29,258 nt of DNA from CAZAPZ01 sp964487285 (GTDB taxonomy: Bacteria; Campylobacterota_A; Desulfurellia; JAADFJ01), in assembly GCA_964487285.1 (NCBI GenBank), contig CAZAPZ010000008.1, positions 1 through 29,258 of the forward strand, given 5' to 3'. Under the pieces are notes generated by a model. It did no database searches. It saw nothing but the letters and a program-made list of their open reading frames with translations, and was not told the origin of the DNA. Positions 16,496 through 25,009 of this stretch are shown piece by piece. A program made the position numbers and the translations under genes. How positions within the stretch are numbered: position 1 is the first letter of the stretch; the number at the start of each line of letters is the position of its first letter.

Positions 16496-17247
16496 AATAC
16501 GACCTCTTTAACATTGATAGTTTCAGCTCCAGGAAAAATTTTTCCATAATTTTTAAAAGATTCCGCTGAGTCGGTAACAAAAAAATGCCGAATGCCACTG
16601 CCTGATAAATCTAAACTATTGGACATCAGTTTTGCGGCTGCATCAGCCGAGCTGATAATATTAATATTATTTCCAACAGCACTTCTTATATTATCATAAA
16701 GCAGAGGATAATGCGTGCATCCAAGAATCAAACTGTCTATTTTTTTCAAAAGTAGAGGGCGCATATAAATATTTATCAGCTCCTTTGTAATTTTTTTATT
16801 TATCCACCCTTCTTCTACAAACGGAACAAGAAGCGGCGCAGCTTCTTCGTACACGTTAATACTTTTCTTATTTAAGAGATTCTTATATATATGACTATTA
16901 ATAGTAGCTTTAGTCCCGATTATACCGATATTTCCACTGCTTATTCTTAATGCTTCATATACAGCAGGCTCAATAACTCCTGATATAGGTATCTTAAATT
17001 CGGATTTTAGATCATTCAATGCAATTGCGCTTACGGTATTGCATGCCGCTAATATTTTTGTCGCTCCATGTTTGATAAGAAAATTTATGTCATCAGCGGC
17101 ATATCTAATAATTGTTTTTTTTGATCTATTGCCATACGGGACCCTTGCAGTATCACCAAGATATATAAGATCTATATCCGAATTAATTCTGCACAGAGCA
17201 TTTACAACCGTCAATCCTCCAACACCTGAATCAAAAACTCCAAGCAC
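16492..17247 (-). CDS. murI: Glutamate racemase (MurI)
   Basis: MurI converts L- to D-glutamate for peptidoglycan. It has 'GVFDSGVGGLTVV' (Asp6), 'LAACNTVSA' with the first catalytic cysteine (Cys69), and 'LILGCTHYPLL' with the second. 'YLGDTARVPYG' is also characteristic. At 251 aa it is near the usual length. It starts with GTG, 3 nt after mtnA, and no ATG lies nearby upstream in frame. Its downstream end overlaps hisH by 4 nt. Confidence 0.95.
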   Translation of the reverse strand: MLGVFDSGVGGLTVVNALCRINSDIDLIYLGDTARVPYGNRSKKTIIRYAADDINFLIKHGATKILAACNTVSAIALNDLKSEFKIPISGVIEPAVYEALRISSGNIGIIGTKATINSHIYKNLLNKKSINVYEEAAPLLVPFVEEGWINKKITKELINIYMRPLLLKKIDSLILGCTHYPLLYDNIRSAVGNNINIISSADAAAKLMSNSLDLSGSGIRHFFVTDSAESFKNYGKIFPGAETINVKEVVL

Positions 17248-17250
17248 AGC

Positions 17251-18258
17251 TTAAGTAAACCTGAAGGGCAGGGCATAAATGCCCTTTTCCGTTATAATAG
17301 CAGAAATAAGCTTATTTGGAACAATATCAAAAGCAGGATTGTAAGAAGAAGCTCCGTTTGGAGCAATTTTAACACCACGCACAGTTGTAACTTCGATTTC
17401 ATTCCTTTGCTCAACCGGTATTGCATCTCCATTTGGACAACGGCTATCGATGGTGCAAGCAGGTGCAGCTACGATAAAAGGTATATTATGATATCTTGCT
17501 ATTATTGATAGAGAGTAACTCCCAATTTTATTAGCGGTATCTCCATTTGACGCAATTCTGTCAGCACCGATAATAACTGCATCTATACCTTTCGACATCA
17601 TATATCCGGCAGCTGAGTCGCAAATTATGTGATATTTTATGCCCATTTTGCCAAGTTCGTAAGCTGTAAGGCGTGAACCTTGCAAAAGCGGTCTGGTCTC
17701 ATCAACCCAGACAGTTATATTTCTTGATTGTGCCAATCGTTTTATAACGCCGAGCGCTGTGCCTATTCCGCCTGTCGCAAGAGTTCCTGTATTGCAATGG
17801 GTCAATATATTTAAAACATCACCATGAATAAATCCAGCTCCAAACTCTGCCATAGCTTCGTCTTTTGCAATTTCATCATTCAACATATCAAGAGCCGCTT
17901 CTTTAATCTCATTTTTGAAATGCAAGATATTATTAGGCTTAAATGAGCATGCAAGCTCCATCATCTTATCTACCGAAAAATAAAGATTTACAGCAGTGGG
18001 CCGTGCTTTAATCAATTTTTTTGCGGCATTTTTAAGCATCAAAAGTACATCGCTATAGCTTTTTGCAGATTTAACAGCAAGATAACATCCAAAACCTGCA
18101 GCAATACCAATCAAAGGAGCTCCTCTGACCGCAAGAGTTTTTATAGCATCAATCATATCGTCAACAGAGCTAATTTTTATATAAGATTCTTCCGGAAGAG
18201 CCCTTTGGTCCAATATAATAACATCATCACCGCTAAATCTAATAACATCAATAATCAT
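17251..18258 (-). CDS. mtnA: S-methyl-5-thioribose-1-phosphate isomerase (MtnA)
   Basis: MtnA isomerises methylthioribose 1-phosphate to methylthioribulose 1-phosphate in methionine salvage. The eIF2B-like fold is marked by 'VRGAPLIGIAAGFG', 'LTHCNTGTLATGGIGTALGVI' (active-site Cys), 'VWVDETRPLLQGSRLTAYEL' and 'VIIGADRIASNGDTANKIG' (active-site Asp). At 335 aa it is near the usual length. It lies 3 nt from both neighbours, the epimerase gene and murI. SAM by-products from MqnC, MqnE and QueA would not feed this step directly, so co-location with them is not taken as functional. Confidence 0.93.
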   Translation of the reverse strand: MIIDVIRFSGDDVIILDQRALPEESYIKISSVDDMIDAIKTLAVRGAPLIGIAAGFGCYLAVKSAKSYSDVLLMLKNAAKKLIKARPTAVNLYFSVDKMMELACSFKPNNILHFKNEIKEAALDMLNDEIAKDEAMAEFGAGFIHGDVLNILTHCNTGTLATGGIGTALGVIKRLAQSRNITVWVDETRPLLQGSRLTAYELGKMGIKYHIICDSAAGYMMSKGIDAVIIGADRIASNGDTANKIGSYSLSIIARYHNIPFIVAAPACTIDSRCPNGDAIPVEQRNEIEVTTVRGVKIAPNGASSYNPAFDIVPNKLISAIITEKGIYALPFRFT

Positions 18259-18261
18259 TTT

Positions 18262-19200
18262 TTAAGACCACCCATGTTCATGATACCATTCTACACTGTT
18301 TTTTATTCCATCATCAAGTGAGATTAAAGGCTTAAATCCATCTAAAACAATGGCAGATGAATCTGCAATCCAGCTATGCATAGATTCTGCCAACTTATCC
18401 GGATTAAGTAAGATTCCGAGAATACCGGTATAAGAGATTAAACGTATTATTTTTATTATAAATAATGGTATTTTGATAATTTTTGCTTTAGGATTAGTAA
18501 ACTTAATCATACTATGTACTATATCATAAGTTTTATGCAATTTGCCATCGTCTATTTCGTAAGTTATGTTTTTAGGGTGTTTAAATGCAAATAGAATTGC
18601 GCGTGCAGCATCATCTATATGGATAATTGATAAATAATTATCCATCTTTGGCAAAAAGGCGAATCCTTTTTGAATCATCTTAAATATCTCAAAAAAATCT
18701 ACATCGTAAGGACCGTAAATGGCAGGAGGTCTTATAATCGTTACAGGTATGGACAACTTTTTTACCTCTTGCTCTGCCATTAATTTGCTTTTACCATAAT
18801 GAGAAATAGGCAACGATGATTCATTTTTATTATTTTTCGGACCCGACGCTGCAAGGCTGCTTATATATACAAACTGCTCAATCTTAGCATGCTTAGATGA
18901 GTTGATATACGAAACTATATTTTTTGTTCCCTCATAATTAACTTTATAATAATTGCGCCATCTGTTTGTTTTGGTCAAACCCGCAGCATGGATTACTATA
19001 TCAACATCGTTGAAAAGATTGTCAGGAAGCTTATCATTGAGATCGGCATAAACATATTCACATTCAAAATGTTTATTAAGCTTGCTGCTTTTTCGGATCG
19101 CACATTTAAGGTTGTAGCCTTTTTTTAAAAGGAGTGAAGCAACGGCAGTTCCCAAAAATCCGTTAGCCCCCGTTAAAAGAACAGTTTTATCGACTGTCAT
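18262..19200 (-). CDS. NAD-dependent epimerase/dehydratase (extended SDR)
   Basis: This is an extended short-chain dehydrogenase with the N-terminal nucleotide motif 'VLLTGANGFLGTAVASLLL' (GxxGxxG). It continues with 'DIVIHAAGLT', 'VYISSLAASGP' and the catalytic 'YGKSK' (YxxxK). 'IIRPPAIYGPYD' is typical of sugar-nucleotide epimerases and 3-beta-HSD-like enzymes. At 312 aa it is full length. It probably starts an operon: a perfect TATAAT lies about 35 nt upstream. The substrate cannot be told from sequence alone; a cell-surface sugar or polyisoprenoid-linked role is possible. Confidence 0.8.
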   Translation of the reverse strand: MTVDKTVLLTGANGFLGTAVASLLLKKGYNLKCAIRKSSKLNKHFECEYVYADLNDKLPDNLFNDVDIVIHAAGLTKTNRWRNYYKVNYEGTKNIVSYINSSKHAKIEQFVYISSLAASGPKNNKNESSLPISHYGKSKLMAEQEVKKLSIPVTIIRPPAIYGPYDVDFFEIFKMIQKGFAFLPKMDNYLSIIHIDDAARAILFAFKHPKNITYEIDDGKLHKTYDIVHSMIKFTNPKAKIIKIPLFIIKIIRLISYTGILGILLNPDKLAESMHSWIADSSAIVLDGFKPLISLDDGIKNSVEWYHEHGWS

Positions 19201-19233
19201 GCTGTTTTATTGAGCTTAAGTTGAGTAATATGC

Positions 19234-19239
19234 ATTATA
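19234..19239 (-). promoter_or_regulatory. Putative -10 box upstream of the epimerase-mtnA-murI-his operon
   Basis: The minus strand reads TATAAT here, inside the 106-nt gap between efp and the epimerase gene. No good -35 hexamer is seen 16-18 nt upstream, so an activator would be needed if it is used. Confidence 0.35.
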
Positions 19240-19306
19240 TACAACTTCCGATAACGTATCTTATGTAAAATAAGGAATATGTTTTCCCGAACATGCTGCA
19301 ATTAGA

Positions 19307-19867
19307 CTATTTATTGACTCTTTCTATATATGAGCGCGTTCTTGTGTCAATCTTTATTCTATCACCAATCTTAACAAAAAAAGGAACTTGTATAACTGCC
19401 CCCGTTTCGATTGTTGCAGGTTTTCCGCCTGTATTTGTATCACCCTTAAAGCCGGGAGGAGTATTTGCTATTTCCATCACTACTGTTTTAGGTACGCTAA
19501 TTCCGATTGGAGCGCCATTAAAAAACAGAATTTCTACATTATCATTTTCTTTCATAAAATCTTTTGCATTAGCTACGATATCTTCGGATATATATGTTTG
19601 CTCATAGCTTGTATTATCCATAAAATAATAATTACTTTTATCTTTGTAGAGATACTGCATTGATGATTCCATTATATCTGCCTTTTTCACCTTTACGCCT
19701 GCTTTATAAGTTCTGTCAATCACATTACCATTATATAGATTTTTGAGCTTAGTCCTTACAAATGCGTTTCCTTTTCCAGGTTTCACATGCTCGTATGAAA
19801 CAACTTCAAACGGAGTATCGTCTATATTCAACTTTGTGCCCTTTTTAAAATCTTTTGTCTCTATCAC
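19307..19867 (-). CDS. efp: Elongation factor P (EF-P)
   Basis: EF-P relieves ribosomes stalled at polyproline. The three-domain protein is 186 aa. Its tip loop 'HVKPGKGNAF' carries Lys32, equivalent to the modified lysine of Lys-type EF-P. 'GFKGDTNTGGKPATIETGAVIQVPFFV' is the domain III signature. It begins with GTG, preceded by GAGGG at 6 nt spacing, and overlaps cysS by 23 nt. No EpmA/EpmB or EarP gene is present in the window, so its modification is unknown. Confidence 0.96.
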   Translation of the reverse strand: MIETKDFKKGTKLNIDDTPFEVVSYEHVKPGKGNAFVRTKLKNLYNGNVIDRTYKAGVKVKKADIMESSMQYLYKDKSNYYFMDNTSYEQTYISEDIVANAKDFMKENDNVEILFFNGAPIGISVPKTVVMEIANTPPGFKGDTNTGGKPATIETGAVIQVPFFVKIGDRIKIDTRTRSYIERVNK

Positions 19868-21272
19868 TACTACCCTCTTTATATTTAATTTGATTCCATT
19901 TTGTACCTGAAGCAGTATCCTCTAAAATTATTCCTTTGCTTGATAAAAAGTTCCTTATGCCGTCCGCTTCCTTAAAATTTTTCTTTTTTCTATTATCTTC
20001 TCTTTTTTTTATCCAAAACTCAACATCTATATCAGCTTTGTTTCTATGAAACCATTCTGACGGGCTCATAGAAAATATTCCCAGTAAGTTAGATGATATT
20101 TTCACTATTTTATTAAAACGCTCTTTATCTGCCAGGTTAAATTCACCACTTTCTATCAATGTGTTAGCTTCGCGAGCTATATCAAAAAGCAGACCTAACA
20201 CAGCGGGGCTGTTTATGTCATCGGAAATTTTCTCAAAAATATCATTACCGCTTACTGAAAAATGAGAATTTTTACCTTCGCAAGGAGATGACTCGTTCAC
20301 TTTCTCTATTGTTCTGTATAGTCTATCTAAAGCTTTGCCTGATTCTTGAACTTTATCCCAGCTGAACTTCAGAGGCGATCTATACTTTGTTGACAAAAGA
20401 AAGTAACGCAGCTGTTCGGCCGGTATCGATTTCAATACATCCTTAATTGTCCAAAAGTTATTTAGCGATTTACTCATTTTCTCACCGCTTGTTAAGACAA
20501 ACCCGTTATGAATCCAATATCTGCAGAACTGTTTATTCGTTGCCGCTTCACTTTGTGCAATTTCATTCTCATGGTGTGGAAAAATCAGATCCTCACCGCC
20601 TCCATGAATGTCTAAAGTCGGACCTAAAAGCGACATTGACATGGCAGAGCATTCAAGATGCCACCCAGGTCTGCCCTCACCCCATGGACTTTTCCAGCCT
20701 ATCTCGCCTTCCTTTATATGCTTCCATAAAACAAAATCCAAAGGATTTCGCTTCTTTTCATCTATCTTTATACGGCTTCCTGCAATCAAATCATCTATGT
20801 TTCTTCCTGAAAGCAATCCATACGGTTTAAATTTTTTGATATCAAAAAAAAGGTCTCCATCCACAAGATATGCAAAACCTTTATCAAATAATGTTTTACA
20901 CAACGATATTATTTGGTCCATCGCCTCGGTAGCTTTTGGTGCATAAGTAGGCTTTTTAATTGAAAGTGCCGAGGCATCCGCATTGTAACTATTTATATAT
21001 TTATCGGCAATCTCTTTCGTGCTTACACCAAGCTCGTTTGCTTTTTTAATAATTTTGTCATCAACATCGGTAAAATTTTTCACTAAGTTCAGCTTATAGC
21101 CCGCAAATTCAAGCACCCTTCTTAAAACATCAAACACAACCGCACTTCTTGCATGCCCGATATGACAATCATCATAAACAGTGACACCGCAAACATACAT
21201 ATTGACAACACCATCGTGTAGAGAATGAAATTCTTCTTTCTTTCTTGTTAAATCATTATATAGATAAATCAT
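19845..21272 (-). CDS. cysS: Cysteinyl-tRNA synthetase (CysS)
   Basis: This class I synthetase charges tRNA-Cys. 'YVCGVTVYDDCHIGHARS' includes the zinc-ligand Cys28 and HIGH at 37-40. 'WHLECSAMSM' and 'HGGGEDLIFPHHENEIAQSEA' supply the other zinc ligands, and 'GEKMSKSLNNF' is the KMSKS loop. At 475 aa it is full length. It follows the LysM gene by 43 nt and overlaps efp by 23 nt. Confidence 0.97.
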   Translation of the reverse strand: MIYLYNDLTRKKEEFHSLHDGVVNMYVCGVTVYDDCHIGHARSAVVFDVLRRVLEFAGYKLNLVKNFTDVDDKIIKKANELGVSTKEIADKYINSYNADASALSIKKPTYAPKATEAMDQIISLCKTLFDKGFAYLVDGDLFFDIKKFKPYGLLSGRNIDDLIAGSRIKIDEKKRNPLDFVLWKHIKEGEIGWKSPWGEGRPGWHLECSAMSMSLLGPTLDIHGGGEDLIFPHHENEIAQSEAATNKQFCRYWIHNGFVLTSGEKMSKSLNNFWTIKDVLKSIPAEQLRYFLLSTKYRSPLKFSWDKVQESGKALDRLYRTIEKVNESSPCEGKNSHFSVSGNDIFEKISDDINSPAVLGLLFDIAREANTLIESGEFNLADKERFNKIVKISSNLLGIFSMSPSEWFHRNKADIDVEFWIKKREDNRKKKNFKEADGIRNFLSSKGIILEDTASGTKWNQIKYKEGSSDRDKRF

Positions 21273-21315
21273 AGCTAATTATTTATTTCAAACCGTCCTT
21301 CAAACTGTTTTTTAT

Positions 21316-22188
21316 TTACTTAATTTTGTATATTCCGTTTTGATATTCTGCCGTAGGTGATTCTATCGTAATACCAACTATATTACCGGTTTGACTCGTG
21401 ATAATTCCATTTAATGCTGGAATTTTATCCCCTCTCTTAAGTGCAACCATTTTCCCGATACTATTTTTTATGCCAACCGCCCTGCCCCACACAGTCGAAT
21501 CGGTAAATACCGAAAGAGGTTCACCACTAAGAACGTTAATTGCAGTAGATCGCATTTTCGATTTGACTATTTTAATCGGAGCCCTTTTTCCCAATACAAA
21601 ATAGATTCCGCCGTTAATCGCTTCAAAAAGTTTACTTACGGATGCCTTATGACTGCCGGTAACTCTAGCATAGCCAATCGGCTTAACTATAGTGTACATA
21701 GCTGGTAAGTTGATTCGCACTTTCTTAACAAGAGTTATGATTTCACCTGATTTCAACGATTTATAAGGAATTAAATAAATTACGGAACCTGATAACTTGA
21801 GATTCCATTTTTCTTTTACAACACCTGCGATCTTTTTTTTAAGTATAAATTCCGATCTATCAACATTAAAAAATTGTTTCTTTTCGGTTATATTTTTTTT
21901 ATGTTTCTGTCCGTTTGAACCGGTTTTAAAAGATACTTTTCTATTCACAAGAATAAATTGTCCGGGAAAAATAAGATTTGGATTGTATATCATTCTGTTT
22001 CGTCTGTAAAGCTTATGCCATTTATATGGATTTTTGTAATACTGCTTTGATATATCCCACATGTTATCATTTTTAATTACTTTATGATAATATTCTGTTA
22101 CTTGAGCTGAGTCTGCCGAAACCGGATTCCATTGCAAAAATATCGTCCAGAAAAATAAGAGTGATATGATTATAATAATTTTTTTCAT
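21316..22188 (-). CDS. Secreted LysM-domain protein
   Basis: The 290-aa protein has a Sec signal (residues 1 to about 25, cleavage near PVSADS). A LysM domain follows at about residues 33-80 ('YYHKVIKNDNMWDISKQYYK' to 'NPNLIFPGQFILV'), expected to bind peptidoglycan. The C-terminal 200 residues look beta-rich and contain no enzyme motif I can name. A strong AGGAGG precedes the ATG, which overlaps the upstream CpoB-like gene by 4 nt. A periplasmic cell-envelope role is likely. Similar LysM proteins of unknown function are common in Deltaproteobacteria. Confidence 0.8.
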   Translation of the reverse strand: MKKIIIIISLLFFWTIFLQWNPVSADSAQVTEYYHKVIKNDNMWDISKQYYKNPYKWHKLYRRNRMIYNPNLIFPGQFILVNRKVSFKTGSNGQKHKKNITEKKQFFNVDRSEFILKKKIAGVVKEKWNLKLSGSVIYLIPYKSLKSGEIITLVKKVRINLPAMYTIVKPIGYARVTGSHKASVSKLFEAINGGIYFVLGKRAPIKIVKSKMRSTAINVLSGEPLSVFTDSTVWGRAVGIKNSIGKMVALKRGDKIPALNGIITSQTGNIVGITIESPTAEYQNGIYKIK

Positions 22189-22916
22189 CTTTTTCCTCCT
22201 AATAATGATTTTACCAACTTTTTGCTGTATTTACTTTTAGGAAAAATAGTTACCAACTCTTTCAGGGAATCAAGCGCTTTTTTTGTATTGTTCAGCTTAA
22301 CATATATCGTGTAAAGCTGGTATAATGCAATATCCGCCTTACCGCCTCTGTTTTCCGGCAATTTTTTGTAATTTTTAAGCAGTACCTTGAGAGACTTTAC
22401 ACTCTTTTTTACTTTTCCCTGTTGCAAAAAATTCTGAGCAATCCAAAATTGAGCATTATCTGCCAGTTTAGATTTAGGATTTTCATTTATAAACTTTTTA
22501 AAAAGTATTATAGAACCGGCATACCTGCCTTTTTTGAATAGATTAAAGGCATTTTTATATATTATAATTTTGTCAACCGGTGCAGCAATCTTCTTCTTTT
22601 TTACATTAAATTTTAGGTGTGACACAGGTATTATCCTAAAATTAGGCAATTTTGGAGAATTCGAGAGTTTTTTCAATTCGACAGTTGCCGATTCCTCATT
22701 TTTTAGTCTCACAAGAATACCTTGAAGCGCTTGATTATTTTTTTTGTTCACATTAGTCAGCCGCAATATCTCTTTTTTATTGATATTCACTGCGTCTGCT
22801 GTCTTTATTATGCTAATATGAAGACTATCTATTCTGTTTGATAAAGCAACGATGCTCGCATTATCTGCGCACCCGGATACTAACAGAACAAATATTCCAA
22901 AAACAATATACTTCAT
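22185..22916 (-). CDS. CpoB/YbgF-like TPR lipoprotein
   Basis: The 243-aa protein has a type II signal with lipobox 'LLVSGC' (Cys16). A helical, probably coiled-coil stretch follows (about 20-80), and then C-terminal TPR-type repeats ('AFNLFKKGRYAGSIILFKKFINENPKSKLADNAQFWIAQNFLQQGKVKKSV'). That order matches YbgF/CpoB, the TPR partner of the Tol-Pal system that coordinates outer-membrane constriction and peptidoglycan synthesis. No tol or pal genes lie nearby; the neighbour is a LysM protein. No Shine-Dalgarno is seen ahead of the ATG. Confidence 0.75.
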   Translation of the reverse strand: MKYIVFGIFVLLVSGCADNASIVALSNRIDSLHISIIKTADAVNINKKEILRLTNVNKKNNQALQGILVRLKNEESATVELKKLSNSPKLPNFRIIPVSHLKFNVKKKKIAAPVDKIIIYKNAFNLFKKGRYAGSIILFKKFINENPKSKLADNAQFWIAQNFLQQGKVKKSVKSLKVLLKNYKKLPENRGGKADIALYQLYTIYVKLNNTKKALDSLKELVTIFPKSKYSKKLVKSLLGGKR

Positions 22917-22924
22917 TCGCTTAG

Positions 22925-22964
22925 TGTATAAAAAATGATGATTATTGTCAAGGCAAATGACAAT
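22925..22964 (-). promoter_or_regulatory. Putative promoter and inverted repeat upstream of the CpoB-like gene
   Basis: On the minus strand TTGACA (22946-22951) is followed after 15 nt by TATACA (22925-22930), only 8 nt before the ATG. The TTGACA lies within a 7-bp inverted repeat, ATTGTCA (22944-22950) and TGACAAT (22958-22964), which could be an operator. If the promoter is real, the transcript would be nearly leaderless. Confidence 0.4.
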
Positions 22965-23075
22965 TTTACTCCAGGATCAGGGTAAAATCTCTCAAAAACA
23001 GTTTAAAATAAAGAAACAGCACATCAAATCCGCCAAAACGTTACCTCATGAGATCGTTTTGACAAAAATGAGATC

Positions 23076-23615
23076 TTACCTAATCTCTTTAGGACCGGCA
23101 ATCAATATATTGCCTACAAGTTTCTGCTCCGGAATATGAAGCGGTATTGGCGGAGGACCATAAATATTATCACCCCAAGGTGTATAAACACCTCCGTGGC
23201 AAGGGCAGTAATATATAGGTACTTTATAGCCTTGACCGCTATGTTTCTCCCAGATAGGGATGCAGCCGAGGTGAGTACATACACCTATAAGGGCAATTAC
23301 ATTCTTTTGCTTTTCAAGAAGAGGCTTAAAAATTTTGTAATTTATACTCTCTTTTTCTTTTCCGCCCCACTTATCAGGAGTCCATCCCTGAGGAAATCTC
23401 ATTACGAATAAAGGCTTTTCTTTGTAAGGTACAACAGTTAGGTCAAGTTCCTTAACTGTGTTAATGTTTATTTTTGCTATTGATTGCACCATAACATTTT
23501 TATCCGGAGCAAGGCTTGCAGCGGCAGGATAAGTGGCGGCAACCGCTCCTATTCCGCCCACAACACATGTAGCTCTTCCAAGAAACTTTCTTCGGCTTAG
23601 TTTTTTTTCACCCAT
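23076..23615 (-). CDS. Tat-exported Rieske [2Fe-2S] protein
   Basis: The protein is 179 aa. The N-terminus 'LSRRKFLGRATCVVGGIGAV' has a twin-arginine motif (Arg8-Arg9) and a membrane anchor. The cluster is bound by Cys113 and His115 of CTHLGC and Cys137 and His140 of CPCH; Cys118 and Cys139 can form the disulfide, as in bc1-type Rieske proteins. After CPCHG the usual serine is glycine, a trait I associate with lower-potential, menaquinol-type proteins; this fits the mqn genes here. No cytochrome b gene is adjacent. Good AGGAGG before ATG. It is the last gene of the seven-gene metal/electron-transfer unit, 17 nt after the propeller gene. Confidence 0.9.
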   Translation of the reverse strand: MGEKKLSRRKFLGRATCVVGGIGAVAATYPAAASLAPDKNVMVQSIAKININTVKELDLTVVPYKEKPLFVMRFPQGWTPDKWGGKEKESINYKIFKPLLEKQKNVIALIGVCTHLGCIPIWEKHSGQGYKVPIYYCPCHGGVYTPWGDNIYGPPPIPLHIPEQKLVGNILIAGPKEIR

Positions 23616-23632
23616 TTTGTGCCTCCTTTTAT

Positions 23633-24661
23633 CTATCTTGCAAACGCTATTTGATGAGGTTCTCCATCAACGGCAATCTTGTCCAAGATTTTTCCGGAAT
23701 AAGCGTTCAAAACATAGATTTTTTCTGAAGATCTTGAGCTTACATAGATTTTATTGCCTGAAGGACCAAGCGCTATATGATCGGGTTCGGGAATTGCGAT
23801 TTTCTTCACAATTTTTAACGATGATTGGTTGATCATATAAACAGTGTTATCTTTACGATTAGATACAAAAATTGTTCCATCGGGAGCCACATCAATTCCG
23901 TGGGGATTATTTCCTACCCTTATTTCGGCCACTTTTTTTCTTTTTGCTATATTAACGACCGATACGGTTTTGCTTATTGCATCGGCGGTATAAACTTTTT
24001 TACCATCGGGAGAAAACGCAATATGACTTGGTCCGCGTCCAACTTTAATCGAGGCCACATTCTTGCCGCCAAGAGTAAATATCGACAGCGTTCCGCTTCC
24101 TTTGTTTGTCACATATATATATTTATTTTTTCGTCCCACAGCAACATAATACGGAAACTTGCCTGTTTTTATCCGCGCTATTATTCTGTTTGTACCGGTA
24201 TTTATAATCAGAAGTTGTCCAGCCATAGTTGCCGTAACATAAAGATAGCGACCTTCTCTGCTGATAGCAAAGTGATGCGTGCGCACATTTACCGGAATCT
24301 CAGCAATCCTCTTTTTTGTTAAAACATCGGTAACCAAAATCTTGTTAGTTTTTAACTTCTTAAGTTGTCCGGTATAAATATATTTACCATCAGGTGATAC
24401 CGCTACGCCGTGCGAAATACCTTTAATTGCGATATACTCGACTACCGTTTCTGTTTTTAAATCAATTTTAGCAACTTTATTATCTTGGCCCAACGTCACA
24501 AAAAGATAGCCTGTTTTCCCCAAGGCTGCAGCCTTGCTTTTATTTATCACAAAAAATAAACCTGATAAAATTATCAAACACACTGCGATAATTGTAGTTG
24601 CTTGTTTCGCTATTCTGCTTCCTATCTTTATTTCTTCCTCCTCTGTAACTGCTATCTGCAA
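23633..24661 (-). CDS. Membrane-anchored YVTN-type beta-propeller protein
   Basis: This 342-aa protein has one N-terminal membrane segment (about residues 20-40) and then about seven repeats of roughly 40 residues. Examples are 'HGVAVSPDGKYIYTG', 'HFAISREGRYLYVTA', 'YYVAVGRKNKYIYVTN' and 'HIAFSPDGKKVYTA', the YVTN/lactonase-like propeller pattern. It is probably a periplasmic binding or scaffold protein; no active site can be named. The first in-frame start codon is TTG (24661), with no Shine-Dalgarno. A strong AGGAGG lies inside the frame 5 nt before an ATA codon near residue 11, so the true start is uncertain. It lies 21 nt after csoR and 17 nt before the Rieske gene. Confidence 0.85.
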   Translation of the reverse strand: MQIAVTEEEEIKIGSRIAKQATTIIAVCLIILSGLFFVINKSKAAALGKTGYLFVTLGQDNKVAKIDLKTETVVEYIAIKGISHGVAVSPDGKYIYTGQLKKLKTNKILVTDVLTKKRIAEIPVNVRTHHFAISREGRYLYVTATMAGQLLIINTGTNRIIARIKTGKFPYYVAVGRKNKYIYVTNKGSGTLSIFTLGGKNVASIKVGRGPSHIAFSPDGKKVYTADAISKTVSVVNIAKRKKVAEIRVGNNPHGIDVAPDGTIFVSNRKDNTVYMINQSSLKIVKKIAIPEPDHIALGPSGNKIYVSSRSSEKIYVLNAYSGKILDKIAVDGEPHQIAFAR

Positions 24662-24682
24662 ACTTGTCGTACTATTTAAAGT

Positions 24683-25009
24683 TTAAAGGGTTTTTTCTAT
24701 ATACATCATAATCCGTTTCAATTCTTCAAGTTTCCCATCAACATTGCCATCTTCAATTGCAGCTCTAACGCATGTTTCCATGTGCTTATTTATTATAGAT
24801 GTATTTGCTTTCTTTAATAATGATACTGCCGCCAGCAATTGTGTTGAAATATCAACACAATATCTGTCACTCTCTATCATATTTATTACCGCATTTATCT
24901 GACCGCGGGCGGTTTTGAGCAATTTCATTGCACCTTCATGCTTGTGTAGACGTTCTCTAACCTTGTTATCCGTTACATCGTTTTTTGCTGTATCGCAGTA
25001 TTTTTTCAT
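24683..25009 (-). CDS. csoR: CsoR/RcnR-family metal-sensing repressor, Cu(I)-type ligands
   Basis: This is a 108-aa all-helical DUF156 repressor. The Cu(I)-sensing triad of CsoR is present: Cys51 ('DRYCVDISTQLLA'), His76 and Cys80 ('NKHMETCV'). 'RARGQINAV'-like 'TARGQINAVINMIE' marks the family. FrmR and RcnR use other ligand sets, so copper is the best guess. Binding of Cu(I) in this family releases DNA. It overlaps the cupredoxin gene by 4 nt (ATGA), and a G/C-tract palindrome at 26546-26560 ahead of the unit looks like its operator, which would make the unit autoregulated. Confidence 0.88.
   Translation of the reverse strand: MKKYCDTAKNDVTDNKVRERLHKHEGAMKLLKTARGQINAVINMIESDRYCVDISTQLLAAVSLLKKANTSIINKHMETCVRAAIEDGNVDGKLEELKRIMMYIEKTL

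Noticed and set aside
19270..19300. ATGTT/AACAT hairpin after efp as a terminator
   Set aside because: The stem is 5 bp with one G-C pair and there is no clean U-tract on the minus strand.
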